The notes: generated by a model not told the origin, from the letters alone. A stretch of DNA of 64,000 bases from Mycobacterium marseillense (GCF_010731675.1 NZ_AP022584.1:124001-188000); one strand, 5' to 3'; shown: positions 25,175 to 34,392, numbered from the stretch's first letter. A program made the numbers and translations.

Positions 25175-26430
25175 GAGCGGGGGATGCCCTTCCAGGGCTT
25201 GCCTTTCCAGGGGTCAGGCTCCTTGGGTAACCCGAGGACACGCTCGCCGAGGATGTTCTTGTTGATGTCGGTGGTGCCCCCCTCGGTCCCGTTGGCGAGG
25301 CTGCGCATCATCCCCTGGACGTCCCGGGGCAGCGCGTCCGGATCGTCGGTGGCGGGCCAGGCGATCGTCGCCGTACCCAGCAGATCGACCATCAGGTCCT
25401 GAATCTGCTGATTGAGGGTGGCCTGGTGCACCTTGCCGATCGAGGACGCCGCACCCGGTGACTGTCCGGCTGAAAGCGCGGCGCGCACACGCTCATTGGT
25501 CCAGCCGCGGACCTGCTCTTGCGCCCACAGGCGCATCACCTTGTTCCGGATCACCGGATCGGCCCAGCGGCCGGTCTCCTTGGCGAGTGTGATCAGACGA
25601 TCGGCGCTCGAGCCACCGAGGCGGCCCATCCCACCCGAACCCGAGCCCGACACCATCTGTCGCTCACTGGACAGCGTCGAAGCACTGACGCGCCAGCCAT
25701 CGTTGACGGCGCCGACGCGGTGGGCATCGGGGACCCGCGCTTCGTCGAGGAACACCTCGTTGAATTCGGCCTCACCGGTGATCTGCCGAAGCGGTCGCAC
25801 CTCGACACCCGGCTGGCGCATGTCGAGCAGGAAGTACGTGATGCCCTTGTGTTTGGGCTGATCGGGATCGGTCCGCGCCAACAGGATCGCGAAATCAGCC
25901 TCGTCGGCCCACGTGGTCCATACCTTTTGGCCGGAGATCACCCAGTCGGCGTCGTCTCCCACGCCGTCGCGGACCGCTCTGGTGGCGAGCGACGCGAGAT
26001 CCGAGCCCGCCCCCGGCTCGCTGAACAACTGGCACCACTTCTCCTCGTTACGCACGATCGGTGGCAGGAAACGTCGGCGTTGCTCTTCGGTCCCGTGGCT
26101 GAACAACGCGGCGGCAGCGTTGTTGAGCCCCAGCGGATTGAGTCGCGCCAGACGCAGCGGCGCGAGCACGCCTTCGATTGCGCGCGCGACATCGTTGTGG
26201 ACGCCGAGGCCCCCGTGGTCGGGGAGCCATGTGGGCGCCACCAGGCCCGTGCCGGCGAATTGCGGGTACCAGCGCCGGTAGTCGGCGGGGGTGCGGACGG
26301 CCCGCAGCACCGCTGGTCCCTCGGCCGCGGCCGAACGCCACGCGGCCGGAACCTCGGCGTCGATCCATTGCCGCACTACCGCGACCGCCTCGTCGACCGG
26401 GGTGCCCGGGGTGATCGGTAGCTGTGTCAT
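25171..26430 (-). CDS. Acyl-CoA dehydrogenase, full-length FadE type
   Basis: The 419-residue protein shows VAPTWLPDHGGLGVHND, CQLFSEPGAGSDLASLATRA and SGQKVWTTWADEADFAILLA, followed by a glycine-rich stretch near residue 265 (SGSGSGGMGRLGG). The end NGTEGGTTDINKNILGERVL matches the usual terminal helix, and the tail repeats KGKPWKG. It desaturates an acyl-CoA and feeds the hydratases downstream. The ATG follows GAGAAG; there are 18 bases to the next gene upstream. Confidence 0.92.
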   Translation of the reverse strand: MTQLPITPGTPVDEAVAVVRQWIDAEVPAAWRSAAAEGPAVLRAVRTPADYRRWYPQFAGTGLVAPTWLPDHGGLGVHNDVARAIEGVLAPLRLARLNPLGLNNAAAALFSHGTEEQRRRFLPPIVRNEEKWCQLFSEPGAGSDLASLATRAVRDGVGDDADWVISGQKVWTTWADEADFAILLARTDPDQPKHKGITYFLLDMRQPGVEVRPLRQITGEAEFNEVFLDEARVPDAHRVGAVNDGWRVSASTLSSERQMVSGSGSGGMGRLGGSSADRLITLAKETGRWADPVIRNKVMRLWAQEQVRGWTNERVRAALSAGQSPGAASSIGKVHQATLNQQIQDLMVDLLGTATIAWPATDDPDALPRDVQGMMRSLANGTEGGTTDINKNILGERVLGLPKEPDPWKGKPWKGIPRS

Positions 26431-26448
26431 GGTCTTCTCAGCATTTCA

Positions 26449-27255
26449 TCAGCGGCCCGAGAATTCTGCGTCGCGTTTGTCGCGGAACGCTGTCAGGCCC
26501 TCCTTGAAATCCTCGCTGCGACTAGATAATTCGAGTGCTAACGCCTCGTTTTGGAGATGGCGATCAAGATCGAGGCCGTTGCCGCTGTGCAGCAGCCACT
26601 TGGTGAGTCCGAGCGAAACCGTGGGCGCTTCACCCAGTTCTCTGACGAGTTGTTCCGCCACCGAGGGCAATTCGTCGGATGCGCAGGCGCCATGGATGAT
26701 GCCCCACTCGGCGGCGGCGGCTCCGGTGAGCTCCTGACCCAGCATCAGCAGTCGCCGGGTTCGTACCAATCCGATGAGCCGCGGGAGCAACCAGGCCGCG
26801 CCGCTGTCCGGGGTGAAACCCCGGGCCATAAAGGGTTCCCAAAACCGGGCGTCGTCGGTGGCGACACAGAAGTCTGACGCCAGCGCGATGTGGAAGCCCA
26901 GCCCGATCGCCCAACCGCGGACTACGCAGACAATGGGCACCTGCGTCTCCAGCATCAACGGGATCAGCCGATTGGCCTTGTTTGGTAGGCGGCGCTGCGT
27001 ACTGCCCACACGCGGTTTGCGTTCGGATTTTGCGTTGTTGGCGATCAGGTCCGCACCCGCGCAGAAGTCCGGTCCGTTGGCATCGATCCTGATGACCCGT
27101 ACCGATTCGTCAATGCCGGCACCGGCCAGATGAGCGATCATCGCGTCGAGCATGACGTCGTTGACGGCATTGCGGCGGTCGGCACGGTCGAGGGTCAGCC
27201 GCAGGATCGGGCCCTGCTGTTCGGCCAGAAGGCCAGGGACACGGGGGTAACTCAT
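26449..27255 (-). CDS. Enoyl-CoA hydratase/isomerase family protein
   Basis: The 268-residue crotonase-fold protein has DFCAGADLIANN, VVRGWAIGLGFHIALASDFC and FTPDSGAAWLLPRLIGLVRT. The PDSG motif at the second catalytic region resembles that of the gene at 28612 and of acyl-CoA isomerases. It ends KRDAEFSGR, similar to ERRAPRFLGR in that gene. The ATG is four bases after the stop of the double-hotdog dehydratase gene. Confidence 0.9.
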   Translation of the reverse strand: MSYPRVPGLLAEQQGPILRLTLDRADRRNAVNDVMLDAMIAHLAGAGIDESVRVIRIDANGPDFCAGADLIANNAKSERKPRVGSTQRRLPNKANRLIPLMLETQVPIVCVVRGWAIGLGFHIALASDFCVATDDARFWEPFMARGFTPDSGAAWLLPRLIGLVRTRRLLMLGQELTGAAAAEWGIIHGACASDELPSVAEQLVRELGEAPTVSLGLTKWLLHSGNGLDLDRHLQNEALALELSSRSEDFKEGLTAFRDKRDAEFSGR

Positions 27256-27259
27256 GTGC

Positions 27260-28510
27260 TCAGCGCTCGGCGAATTGTTCGGTGACGGCGGCCAGCAGCT
27301 CGCTCAGGTTCGCAGCTCCGCCCGGCGGGTCGGGCAGTCGCACGGGCCCTCGGTCGCGGCTGGGCAACAGGATGGTCGCGTGTCCGGGTGCGGTGATCTG
27401 GCCGCGGTGGTTGGTCGCCGCGAGCTCGAGGTCGACGGCGGGGCGTTCACCGTCGGCGAGGTATTTGCGAACGACGGTGCCCGTGACGGTGTGGACGTCG
27501 CCGACGTAATTGAACAGACGGAACTCGCAATCGAGCTTCCACAGCCAGGCGTCATCACCCATCCAGTCCGTGCACAAGTGGATCAGCCACGTCTCGCGCA
27601 TGCGCCCGTAGTCGAACGTGGTGGGATTGCCCGCGTTACGGGCGGCGTCGGGCTCCCAGTGCACCCGCTGCTGGGCATCGGGGACGCCATACTCGTTGGG
27701 CGTGTAGAAGCGGGGGATGCGCTGCCGGTTGCGCCACGCCAGTCTCAGTGGACGCACACCGTACATGCCCATACCCATGCCGACGTGCCAGCAGACCATG
27801 TCGGTGACCGTCAGCGGACCCTTTGTCAGTGACCCCAAATCGTCGCCTTCGTTGACGTCTTCCCACCACCGCGGCTCGGCGCCGCGCGGGCTTTCGCGCG
27901 CGTAGCGTTCGTCGAACTCGGCGATCTCGTCCGCGGTCCACGTCTTGAGTTCGACGGCTTCGTATTTCTTTCGGCCGCGAGCCTTGCCGCGCTCGGTGCG
28001 AATCATGTTGCGGTACTGGCCGCCCAAGATGGTGCCCTCGTCGTCGCGGAATACCTGGGCGGACCATTCGTGGATGGCGCGGTCGGCGAATTCGCTGCTC
28101 TTGTCGAGCGCGGCCACCAGGGCATTGCGCCTGAAGACGCGGTGGTTGGCGCGCAGCGGTGCCCACCATTCCCGGGCCGATGAGGCGTAGAAGGCGTGTA
28201 CCCCGCGCAGCGGGTCGCCCTTGGTCAGTGCGCGGTCCTCGTCCGAGAGCGTCGTGACTTCGTCCTCCCCGATCAGCGTGTCGCCGCCGACGAGGGCGGG
28301 TGGGGCCACAGACTCTCCCCATACAGACTTCGCGGCGTATTCGGGATCGGCCCACAAAGGATTGGCGTCACCGTAGCTTTGGGCGACGTGACGAAACGTG
28401 TCCTCGTTGGGGCGGTAGTAGTGCGGCGGCTGCGTGTGCGGGACGGCGATGCCGATGGTAGCCCGCAACCTGGCCAATCCCTCATCGGTGATCAGGCCCG
28501 TCTGCCCCAT
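27260..28510 (-). CDS. Double-hotdog MaoC-like acyl dehydratase
   Basis: The 416-residue protein has two hotdog-like parts, one beginning near YYRPNEDTFRHVAQSYGDAN (residue 31) and one near EDVNEGDDLGSLTKGPLTVT (residue 215). Between them is a tryptophan-rich segment (SAREWWAPL). It looks like the long MaoC-family proteins of actinobacterial steroid and aromatic-acid clusters, whose substrates are mostly unknown. The ATG follows GAGGAGG. It is the first gene of the minus-strand operon running to 20862, behind the dyads at 28559 and 28582. Confidence 0.82.
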   Translation of the reverse strand: MGQTGLITDEGLARLRATIGIAVPHTQPPHYYRPNEDTFRHVAQSYGDANPLWADPEYAAKSVWGESVAPPALVGGDTLIGEDEVTTLSDEDRALTKGDPLRGVHAFYASSAREWWAPLRANHRVFRRNALVAALDKSSEFADRAIHEWSAQVFRDDEGTILGGQYRNMIRTERGKARGRKKYEAVELKTWTADEIAEFDERYARESPRGAEPRWWEDVNEGDDLGSLTKGPLTVTDMVCWHVGMGMGMYGVRPLRLAWRNRQRIPRFYTPNEYGVPDAQQRVHWEPDAARNAGNPTTFDYGRMRETWLIHLCTDWMGDDAWLWKLDCEFRLFNYVGDVHTVTGTVVRKYLADGERPAVDLELAATNHRGQITAPGHATILLPSRDRGPVRLPDPPGGAANLSELLAAVTEQFAER

Positions 28511-28558
28511 CGGATTGCCTCCTCGTTGTGGCGGCCCGTGTCGTAGCCCGGACAGGGT

Positions 28559-28574
28559 GGAAATTAAGATACCC
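28559..28574. promoter_or_regulatory. Operator-like dyad (weaker copy)
   Basis: GGAAATTAAGATACCC fits the N4-spaced family with mismatches. It is 48 bases upstream of the double-hotdog gene start, in the divergent region with the hydratase gene at 28612. Confidence 0.4.
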
Positions 28575-28581
28575 GAAAAAC

Positions 28582-28596
28582 GGAAACGCCGTTAAC
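28582..28596. promoter_or_regulatory. Operator-like dyad, N3-spaced form
   Basis: GGAAACGCCGTTAAC matches the three-base-spaced copies at 11252 and 33567. It is 15 bases upstream of the hydratase ATG at 28612. Confidence 0.45.
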
Positions 28597-28611
28597 GCAG
28601 GGGTGAGCGAG

Positions 28612-29436
28612 ATGTCAGAAGAAGCATCCGGAATCGTGTGTGCGATCGACAACGATGGTGTCGCACGGGTGACGATAAATCGCCCGGAAGCGGGAAACTC
28701 GTTGTCGCCGTTGGCGCGTGACGCCGTGACGGAGGCCTTCGTGCGGGCCAATGAAAACCCCGCAGTCCGCGCGGTGCTGTTGAACGCCACTGGTAGTAGG
28801 CACTTCTGCGCCGGCGCTGGACTCGCACCGCGGCCGGATGGCGCGGCGGCCGCCGCCGGGCCGACATCAAGGCGCCCCGGCGACATCGCGCGGATGCTTC
28901 AGCAGGGTTGGCAGCGGCTGGTCGCCTCCATTCTCGACTGTGATAAGCCGGTGGTCGCCGCGGTCAAGGGTACCGCCGCCGGGGCCGGCGCGAGTCTGGT
29001 TCTGGCGTGCGACCTGGTCGTGATGTCAAGGGAGGCAAAGCTTGTCGAGGCATTCGTGCAACGCGGGATCCTGCCGGATTCCGGTGCCATCTACCTTTTG
29101 ACGCGCATCGTGGGCCTGCGCAAGGCGACCGAACTGTTGATGCTCGGTGAGCCGGTCGATGCGGCCGCGTGCGAAAGGCTCGGCCTGGTCAACCGCGTGA
29201 CCGCTCCGGACGACACCGACGCGGTCGCCGAGGAACTCGCCGGCCGTTTAGCCGCGGGGCCGACGGTGATGCTGTCGCTGACCAAGCGGCTGTTGTCGGT
29301 GTCGTCGGAGTCTGATCGGCACCGCGCATTCGAGCAGGAGGCATGGGCGCAGGAGGTGGTGTCGCGCACGGCGGACCTTCAGGAAGGCCTCGCTTCCTTC
29401 GCCGAACGCCGCGCGCCCAGGTTTCTCGGTCGCTGA
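28612..29436 (+). CDS. Enoyl-CoA hydratase/isomerase family protein
   Basis: The 274-residue protein contains HFCAGAGLAPRP, VKGTAAGAGASLVLACDLVV and ILPDSGAIYLLTRIVGLRKA. A run of alanines and glycines (DGAAAAAGP) follows the first oxyanion region. The PDSG motif groups it with the gene at 26449. I chose the ATG at 28612 behind GAGCGAG; a GTG nine bases earlier is possible. It is transcribed away from the long minus operon and converges on an SDR gene with an 11-bp gap. Confidence 0.9.
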   Translation: MSEEASGIVCAIDNDGVARVTINRPEAGNSLSPLARDAVTEAFVRANENPAVRAVLLNATGSRHFCAGAGLAPRPDGAAAAAGPTSRRPGDIARMLQQGWQRLVASILDCDKPVVAAVKGTAAGAGASLVLACDLVVMSREAKLVEAFVQRGILPDSGAIYLLTRIVGLRKATELLMLGEPVDAAACERLGLVNRVTAPDDTDAVAEELAGRLAAGPTVMLSLTKRLLSVSSESDRHRAFEQEAWAQEVVSRTADLQEGLASFAERRAPRFLGR

Positions 29437-29447
29437 CGACCCGCGCG

Positions 29448-30305
29448 TCAGCCGGTGGCGGGCCCGCCGCGAATGGTGAAGGTTGCGCTGTCGTCGATCT
29501 CCTCGATCGACTCTGCCACCGACTCCGCGGTCAGTGCCGTGTCCTCGATTCCCTTGGTGACGCCGATGAACACCCGTGACACTTTCCCAGCGCCCACCGA
29601 GTAGGTGTGCGCGGTGCGGTCGCACGACCGATGACACAGATAGACCACGACGGGTGTGACGAGCTCTGGCTGCATGGCCTTGCCGGCTTCGCCCATGATG
29701 TCCTCGGTCATTCGGGTCAACGCGATGGGGGCGATGGCGTTGATCGCGATGCCGTTGCGGGCGCCTTCGATGGCGAGGACGTGCATCATGCCGACCAGGC
29801 CCATCTTCGCGGCGCCATAGTTGGCCTGCCCGAAATTTCCGAAAAGCCCAGTGCCCGAAGTTGTCTGGACGATTCTCCCGTAATTCTGCGCCCGCATAAC
29901 CGGCCAGACTGCCCGAGTGACGTTGAACGCTCCGGAGAGGTGCACAGCCATGACGGCTTCGACCTGATCGGCGGTCATGTTCTTGAACGCGGCGTCGCGC
30001 AGGATTCCCGCGTTGTTCACCAGCACATCAACCTGTCCGAAGGCCTCCATCGCGGTTGCCACGATCGCCGCGCCGCCCTCCTCGGTGGCCACCGAGTCGC
30101 CGCTGGCGATCGCGGTACCCCCGGCCGCGGTGATCTCGTCGACCACGGCTTGGGCCGCCGAGATCGATGCTCCGCTGCCGTCCACGGAACTGCCGAGGTC
30201 ATTGACCACGACCCTGGCACCGCGCCGGGCCAGTTCGAGCGCATGGCAGCGGCCGAGTCCACCGCCGGCCCCGGTGACGATGGCTACCTGGTTGTCGAAA
30301 GTCAT
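29448..30305 (-). CDS. SDR, 3-hydroxyacyl-CoA dehydrogenase domain like that of multifunctional enzyme type 2
   Basis: The 285-residue protein has TGAGGGLGRCHALELARRGA at residue 11, VNDLGSSVDGSG as the dinucleotide-binding Asp region, VNNAGILRDAAFKNM and YGAAKMGLVG with the catalytic Tyr and Lys. The LRDAAFKNM stretch is typical of peroxisomal-type (MFE-2) hydroxyacyl-CoA dehydrogenases. Both the ATG at 30305 and one at 30314 lack a ribosome site; 30305 fits the family start. It is divergent from the ligase at 30371. Confidence 0.9.
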   Translation of the reverse strand: MTFDNQVAIVTGAGGGLGRCHALELARRGARVVVNDLGSSVDGSGASISAAQAVVDEITAAGGTAIASGDSVATEEGGAAIVATAMEAFGQVDVLVNNAGILRDAAFKNMTADQVEAVMAVHLSGAFNVTRAVWPVMRAQNYGRIVQTTSGTGLFGNFGQANYGAAKMGLVGMMHVLAIEGARNGIAINAIAPIALTRMTEDIMGEAGKAMQPELVTPVVVYLCHRSCDRTAHTYSVGAGKVSRVFIGVTKGIEDTALTAESVAESIEEIDDSATFTIRGGPATG

Positions 30306-30318
30306 TGCATGCATGGGG

Positions 30319-30334
30319 GAGAGGTTACATTTAC
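30319..30334. promoter_or_regulatory. Weak operator-like sequence between divergent SDR and ligase genes
   Basis: GAGAGGTTACATTTAC keeps GAGA and ATT in register with the N4 dyad family but has several mismatches. It also lies in a separate partial palindrome, AGGTTACATTTACCT. Reported because this 65-bp divergent region has no better copy. Confidence 0.25.
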
Positions 30335-30370
30335 CTAATCGAGAGCAGTCATTTGCATCGGAGGAAACCC

Positions 30371-31942
30371 ATGACTGGCCCGACTGAGTTGCTACGAGAG
30401 GCGCGCCGCCGCGCCGACGAAATGCGGCCCCGTTACCGCGCGGCCGGTTTCTGGGCGGCGGAGCCGGGCGACGCGGTGCGATGGACCGCGTCCCGGCACG
30501 CTGACCGGGTCGCCGTGGTCGAACGAGGCACCGAACTGACCTACGGCGAACTGGACAAGCGCATCGATTCGGCCGCCCACGCGATGGTCGATGCCGGCGT
30601 TGCTGCGGGCAGCGCGCTGGTGCTGGTGGTCGGTAACGACGTGGATTCCGTGGTGTCGATCCACGCCGCGCTGCGGGTCGATGCGGTGGTTCTGCTCGTG
30701 CCGCGTAGTGCCGGCGCCGCGCAGATCGCCGACATCCTCACGCGCACCGGTGCGCAATTCGGCGCGGCGCCGAACTGGGCGAAGATCACCGACCCGGAAC
30801 TGTCGCGATGTCGTTGGATCGAGTTCGGTGACGACGACCGAATGGGCGCCGGCCGGCCCGCCCGCCCACTGCGGCCGGCAGATGAGCCGTGTTTCGTGCT
30901 CTACACCTCGGGGACAACCTCTCGGCCCAAGGGCGTGATCCACTCGCTGAGCACGTTGACCATGGCTTCGGCGAATTACATTGCCGCGGCGGGACTCGGT
31001 TGCGACGATCGGATCTTTTTGATCAGCCCGCTCGCATCGGTCACGGGGGTCCTGCAAGCCCTGTTCATCGGTCCGATGCTGGCGGTACCGGTGATCCTCG
31101 AAGACCGCTGGGACCCTTCGGCGACCTGCGACCTCCTCGTCGCATCGGGTGCGACGTGGTACGGCGGCCCGGACCGGCTGCTGAACCGGATGCTCGATGA
31201 GGCCGTCGCCCGCGACGCCGCCGTGCCCTTACGCGCGGTGTATCTGGGCGGCACGATGCTGGACCGGCGGATCGTCGAACGCATCGAAGACGATTTCGGC
31301 ATCGTCGTCATGCGCGCCTATGGCTCTTCGGAGATCCCGGTCAGCACGTCCGGCCTGCGAACCGAACCCCGAGAGGTTCGCCACGCCGACGACGGAGTGG
31401 CCCTCGGCGAGGTCGAGGTGCGGGTCGGTTCCGTGGCCGAACCCACCGAGTGCTGCATCAAGGGGCCGCACACATTTCTCGGTTATATCGACGCCGAGGA
31501 CGACCAGCACGCCTTCGAGGGTGAGTGGTTCCGCACCGGCGATGTGGCGGAGGTCGTCGACGGGCGGGTGCGGATCATCGGCCGGATCAAGGACATCGTG
31601 ATTCGCAATGGGCTGAAGATCCCGGCCGCCGAAGTGGAGGAGGCCGTCTCGAGGATCCGCGGTGTGCGCGAATGCGCGGCCTACTCCGTGCCGGACGCCA
31701 CCACGGGTGAGCGACTGGCGATGGCGGTCGTGCTCGAACCCGGTATCGAGATGTCGCTCGCTGAGGTCGCCCGGGCTCTCGTCTCGGAAGGACTGCCGAA
31801 ATACAAACTGCCCGAGGAGCTTGTGTTCTGGGACAAGCCCCTTCCGGTCAACGCCAACGGCAAGGTCGACCGCGCCAAACTCGACGCCAGAGCGGCCGGG
31901 CGAGAGCGATTGCTCGCCGACCGCCTTGTCACTACGGCGTGA
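30371..31942 (+). CDS. Acyl-CoA synthetase/ligase (FadD type)
   Basis: The 523-residue protein has LYTSGTTSRPKGVIHSLSTL near residue 178, the A5 region MRAYGSSEIPVST, EGEWFRTGDVAEVVDGRVR and the terminal VNANGKVDRAKL with the catalytic lysine. The A5 motif reads YGSSE rather than YGxTE. It activates a carboxylic acid as CoA ester. The ATG follows a strong GGAGGAAA. Its end overlaps the convergent DUF35 gene by 11 bp. Confidence 0.92.
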   Translation: MTGPTELLREARRRADEMRPRYRAAGFWAAEPGDAVRWTASRHADRVAVVERGTELTYGELDKRIDSAAHAMVDAGVAAGSALVLVVGNDVDSVVSIHAALRVDAVVLLVPRSAGAAQIADILTRTGAQFGAAPNWAKITDPELSRCRWIEFGDDDRMGAGRPARPLRPADEPCFVLYTSGTTSRPKGVIHSLSTLTMASANYIAAAGLGCDDRIFLISPLASVTGVLQALFIGPMLAVPVILEDRWDPSATCDLLVASGATWYGGPDRLLNRMLDEAVARDAAVPLRAVYLGGTMLDRRIVERIEDDFGIVVMRAYGSSEIPVSTSGLRTEPREVRHADDGVALGEVEVRVGSVAEPTECCIKGPHTFLGYIDAEDDQHAFEGEWFRTGDVAEVVDGRVRIIGRIKDIVIRNGLKIPAAEVEEAVSRIRGVRECAAYSVPDATTGERLAMAVVLEPGIEMSLAEVARALVSEGLPKYKLPEELVFWDKPLPVNANGKVDRAKLDARAAGRERLLADRLVTTA

Positions 31943-32366
31943 GCGACCCTGCCGCCGAGGCCCCGCCGCCAGCAGGACGGAAGACCGGGACGACGAATCC
32001 ATCTTCGTCATCGCGGAAGGCGATCACCAAATCCATGCCGGCGCATAAATCTTCGATCTGGCAATTCTCCACGACCGTCATCAATCGCGGCCCCTCCGCG
32101 AGGTCCACCATCGCCAACACGTACGGGGTGCGCACATCGAAAGGAGCCGCATTGTGGTGGATGACGCTCCACGTGTAGAGCCGTCCGCGACCGCTGGCCT
32201 GTGCCAACTCGACGTCCTCACCCCAACAGTGCGGGCAGAACGGCCGTGCGTACAAAGATGTCTGGCCGCAGGACCCGCAGACGTTCACCATCAGCTTGCG
32301 GTCCTGCGCGGCTGACCACCACGCTCGGCCGTCGGCGTCGACCGTGGGCCGATCAGGAGCCGTCAT
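31932..32366 (-). CDS. Zn-ribbon/OB-fold DUF35 protein, second copy
   Basis: The 144-residue protein has the zinc ribbon CGSCGQTSLYARPFCPHC near residue 30 and an OB fold with LYTWSVIHHNAAPFDVRTPY. It follows a thiolase-like gene with an ATGA overlap, the usual arrangement for a DUF35 subunit and its Ltp-type partner. By analogy with Ltp2-ChsH2 and bacterial thiolase-DUF35 complexes, the two should form one enzyme. The protein ends in a Gly/Ala-rich tail. Confidence 0.9.
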   Translation of the reverse strand: MTAPDRPTVDADGRAWWSAAQDRKLMVNVCGSCGQTSLYARPFCPHCWGEDVELAQASGRGRLYTWSVIHHNAAPFDVRTPYVLAMVDLAEGPRLMTVVENCQIEDLCAGMDLVIAFRDDEDGFVVPVFRPAGGGASAAGSLTP

Positions 32367-33511
32367 CACTGCCTCCCGAGAATCATTGTGGCGCTGTGGG
32401 TAAAGAAGCCGCCCATGGCATGGACGCACCCCAGCGCGGCCCCGCTGACCTGGCGCGGTCCGCATTCTCCGCGCAACTGTCTGACCGCCTCCACCATGAG
32501 GAACATCCCCCGCATACCAGGATGGCAGGAAGCCAGGCCACCGCCGTCGGTGTTGGTGGGCAGCGCCCCGCCTGGCCGAAGCGCGCCGGACTCGATGAAG
32601 GGCCCCCCGTCGCCCTTGGCGCAGAAGCCGAGGTCCTCCACGGTCAACAGGACGGTGGAGGTAAAGGAGTCGTAGAGTTGGCACACATCGATGTCCGCCG
32701 GGCCGATGCCGGCGCGCGCGAACGCGAGTGGACCCGAGCGCGCCGCAGGCGACGTCGTGAAATCGGGCCAGTGGCTCATGCTCACGTGCGACGTCGCGTC
32801 GGCCGCCCCGAGAATCCAAACCGGTTCCTTCGCGCAGTCCCGGGCCACGCGCTCGCTGGCAAGAACGACCGCACCGCCACCGTCGGTGCGCAGGCACACA
32901 TGCTTGGAGGTGAACGGGTCGGCCAACATCGGCGCAGCCGCGACATCCGCGATGGTGATGCGCTCTCGGTCAAACGCGTTGTCGTTCAGGGCCGCCCACT
33001 CGTGGGCTGCGACGGCGACTTCGGCCAGTTGGTCGACCGTGGTGCCGAATTCGATCATGTGGCGCCTGGCCGCCATGGCGTATTTGGCAATCAGAGTGGG
33101 GCCGTAGGGCGCCTCGTACTGCAGTGCGCCACCGGTTCCCATGGCCGCAGCTGACGCCCGTACTTGTCGCTTGACGTCGGAACGTGCGGTCGACGCATAG
33201 GTCAGCAGAGCGACATCAATTTCCCCGGCCGCGATCGCGCCGGCTGCATGACCGGCCATCACTTCCCACGAAGATCCGCCGACGTTGGTCGCGTCGACCC
33301 AAGTCGGCCGTAGGCCGAGGTACTCGCTGACTTCTACGGGCGGAAGCAACGTTCCGTGCCCACCGAAACCATCGATGTCCTCCTTGGTGAGCCCGGCATC
33401 CGCGACAGCCCGCCGCGACGATTGAGCCATGAGAGCCATGGCGGTCTTGTCGGGCACCCGGCCGCACTCGGACAGGGCTGCGCCCACGATGGCGACGCGG
33501 TTCGACGGCAT
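32366..33511 (-). CDS. Thiolase-fold lipid-transfer-type protein (Ltp), partner of the DUF35 protein
   Basis: The 381-residue protein begins VAIVGAALSECGRVPDKTAM and has TNVGGSSWEVMAGHAAGAIA, CQLYDSFTSTVLLTVEDLGF and NTDGGGLASCHPGMRG, which are thiolase/SCP-x hallmarks. Ltp-type members often lack one or more thiolase cysteines and catalyse retro-aldol or acyl transfer reactions instead. The ATG at 33511 faces the divergent aldolase gene across a region with several dyads. It likely cleaves a C-C bond in the island's pathway. Confidence 0.9.
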   Translation of the reverse strand: MPSNRVAIVGAALSECGRVPDKTAMALMAQSSRRAVADAGLTKEDIDGFGGHGTLLPPVEVSEYLGLRPTWVDATNVGGSSWEVMAGHAAGAIAAGEIDVALLTYASTARSDVKRQVRASAAAMGTGGALQYEAPYGPTLIAKYAMAARRHMIEFGTTVDQLAEVAVAAHEWAALNDNAFDRERITIADVAAAPMLADPFTSKHVCLRTDGGGAVVLASERVARDCAKEPVWILGAADATSHVSMSHWPDFTTSPAARSGPLAFARAGIGPADIDVCQLYDSFTSTVLLTVEDLGFCAKGDGGPFIESGALRPGGALPTNTDGGGLASCHPGMRGMFLMVEAVRQLRGECGPRQVSGAALGCVHAMGGFFTHSATMILGRQ

Positions 33512-33566
33512 AGCTAATGGTTATCACATCCCTGTCCCGGCTGATAACGACCATTGACGATATTGT

Positions 33567-33581
33567 GGAAACGATATTCTC
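33567..33581. promoter_or_regulatory. Operator-like dyad, N3-spaced form
   Basis: GGAAACGATATTCTC matches the copies at 11252 and 28582. It is 19 bases upstream of the aldolase ATG at 33601 and 55 bases upstream of the thiolase-like start. A second, weaker candidate (GATAACGACCATTGAC) lies at 33542-33557. Confidence 0.5.
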
Positions 33582-33600
33582 GGTCCGCTACCGTGTGCCT

Positions 33601-34392
33601 ATGACGACGACGCTGCGGGACGCGTTGCGCGGAGACGCGCCGGTGCTCTGCCTGGCGTTGCTCAGTGCGCGCACTCCTGACGTTCCCGCGATCGCGGCCG
33701 CATGCGGATACGACGCCGTTTACGTCGATCTCGAGCACACAACCACGTCGCTGGACACTGCGCAGATGCTGTGCGTGAGCGCACTTGGCGCGGGAATTTC
33801 CGGCCTGGTGCGGGTGCCGTCCCACGATCCCAGCGTCATCGCGAGAGCCTTGGACGGCAGCGCGGTAGGAATCATTGTGCCCCATGTTAATTCGAAGGAA
33901 GAAGCAAAAGGTGTGGTCCGGGCTGCGCGCTTTCCGCCGATCGGTAGCCGGTCCATCTCGGGTCTAAATGCGGTCAGTGGATACACACCGCGAGGAGCGC
34001 CGCAATTGGTGGACTTGCTCGAACGGCGCACCGTTGTGGCGGTGATGGTCGAGACTCCAGAGGCGGTCGAAGCATCCGACTCCATCGCCTCGGTCGATGG
34101 GGTCGACATGATCCTCATCGGGCCGAGTGATCTGACCGCGGCGATGGGCATCCATGGGCAGTATGAGAATGAGCATTTCCATCGTGCAGTAGAATCGGTC
34201 GCGGCGGCTTGTCGTGGTCACGGCGTGGCGCTCGGCATCGCCGGAATAAAGTCAGTTGACCTGCTGAATCGATTCGTGGGACTCGGATTGCGATTCATCT
34301 CGGCGGGCACCGACATCGGGATGATGACCGAGGCGGCCACAGCGCGCGCGCAAGCGCTTCGCGAACTGCCGAGCCATCAGCGAGCCGAATGA
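33601..34392 (+). CDS. HpcH/HpaI-family class II pyruvate aldolase
   Basis: The 263-residue TIM-barrel protein has YVDLEHTTTSLDTAQML, LVRVPSHDPSVIARALD with the conserved Arg, VMVETPEAVEASDSIASVDG with the metal-binding Glu and MILIGPSDLTAAMG with the metal-binding Asp. Members cleave 4-hydroxy-2-oxoacids to pyruvate and an aldehyde. The ATG at 33601 was chosen because the dyad at 33567 lies just before it. It is followed by a TauD-type gene after 43 bp and probably heads the plus operon to 37529. Confidence 0.9.
   Translation: MTTTLRDALRGDAPVLCLALLSARTPDVPAIAAACGYDAVYVDLEHTTTSLDTAQMLCVSALGAGISGLVRVPSHDPSVIARALDGSAVGIIVPHVNSKEEAKGVVRAARFPPIGSRSISGLNAVSGYTPRGAPQLVDLLERRTVVAVMVETPEAVEASDSIASVDGVDMILIGPSDLTAAMGIHGQYENEHFHRAVESVAAACRGHGVALGIAGIKSVDLLNRFVGLGLRFISAGTDIGMMTEAATARAQALRELPSHQRAE

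Noticed and set aside
32367..32897. Extension of the second DUF35 frame to 321 codons
   Set aside because: The added part reads antiparallel frame 2 of the thiolase gene and has no domain; the ATG at 32366 gives the complete Zn-ribbon protein.
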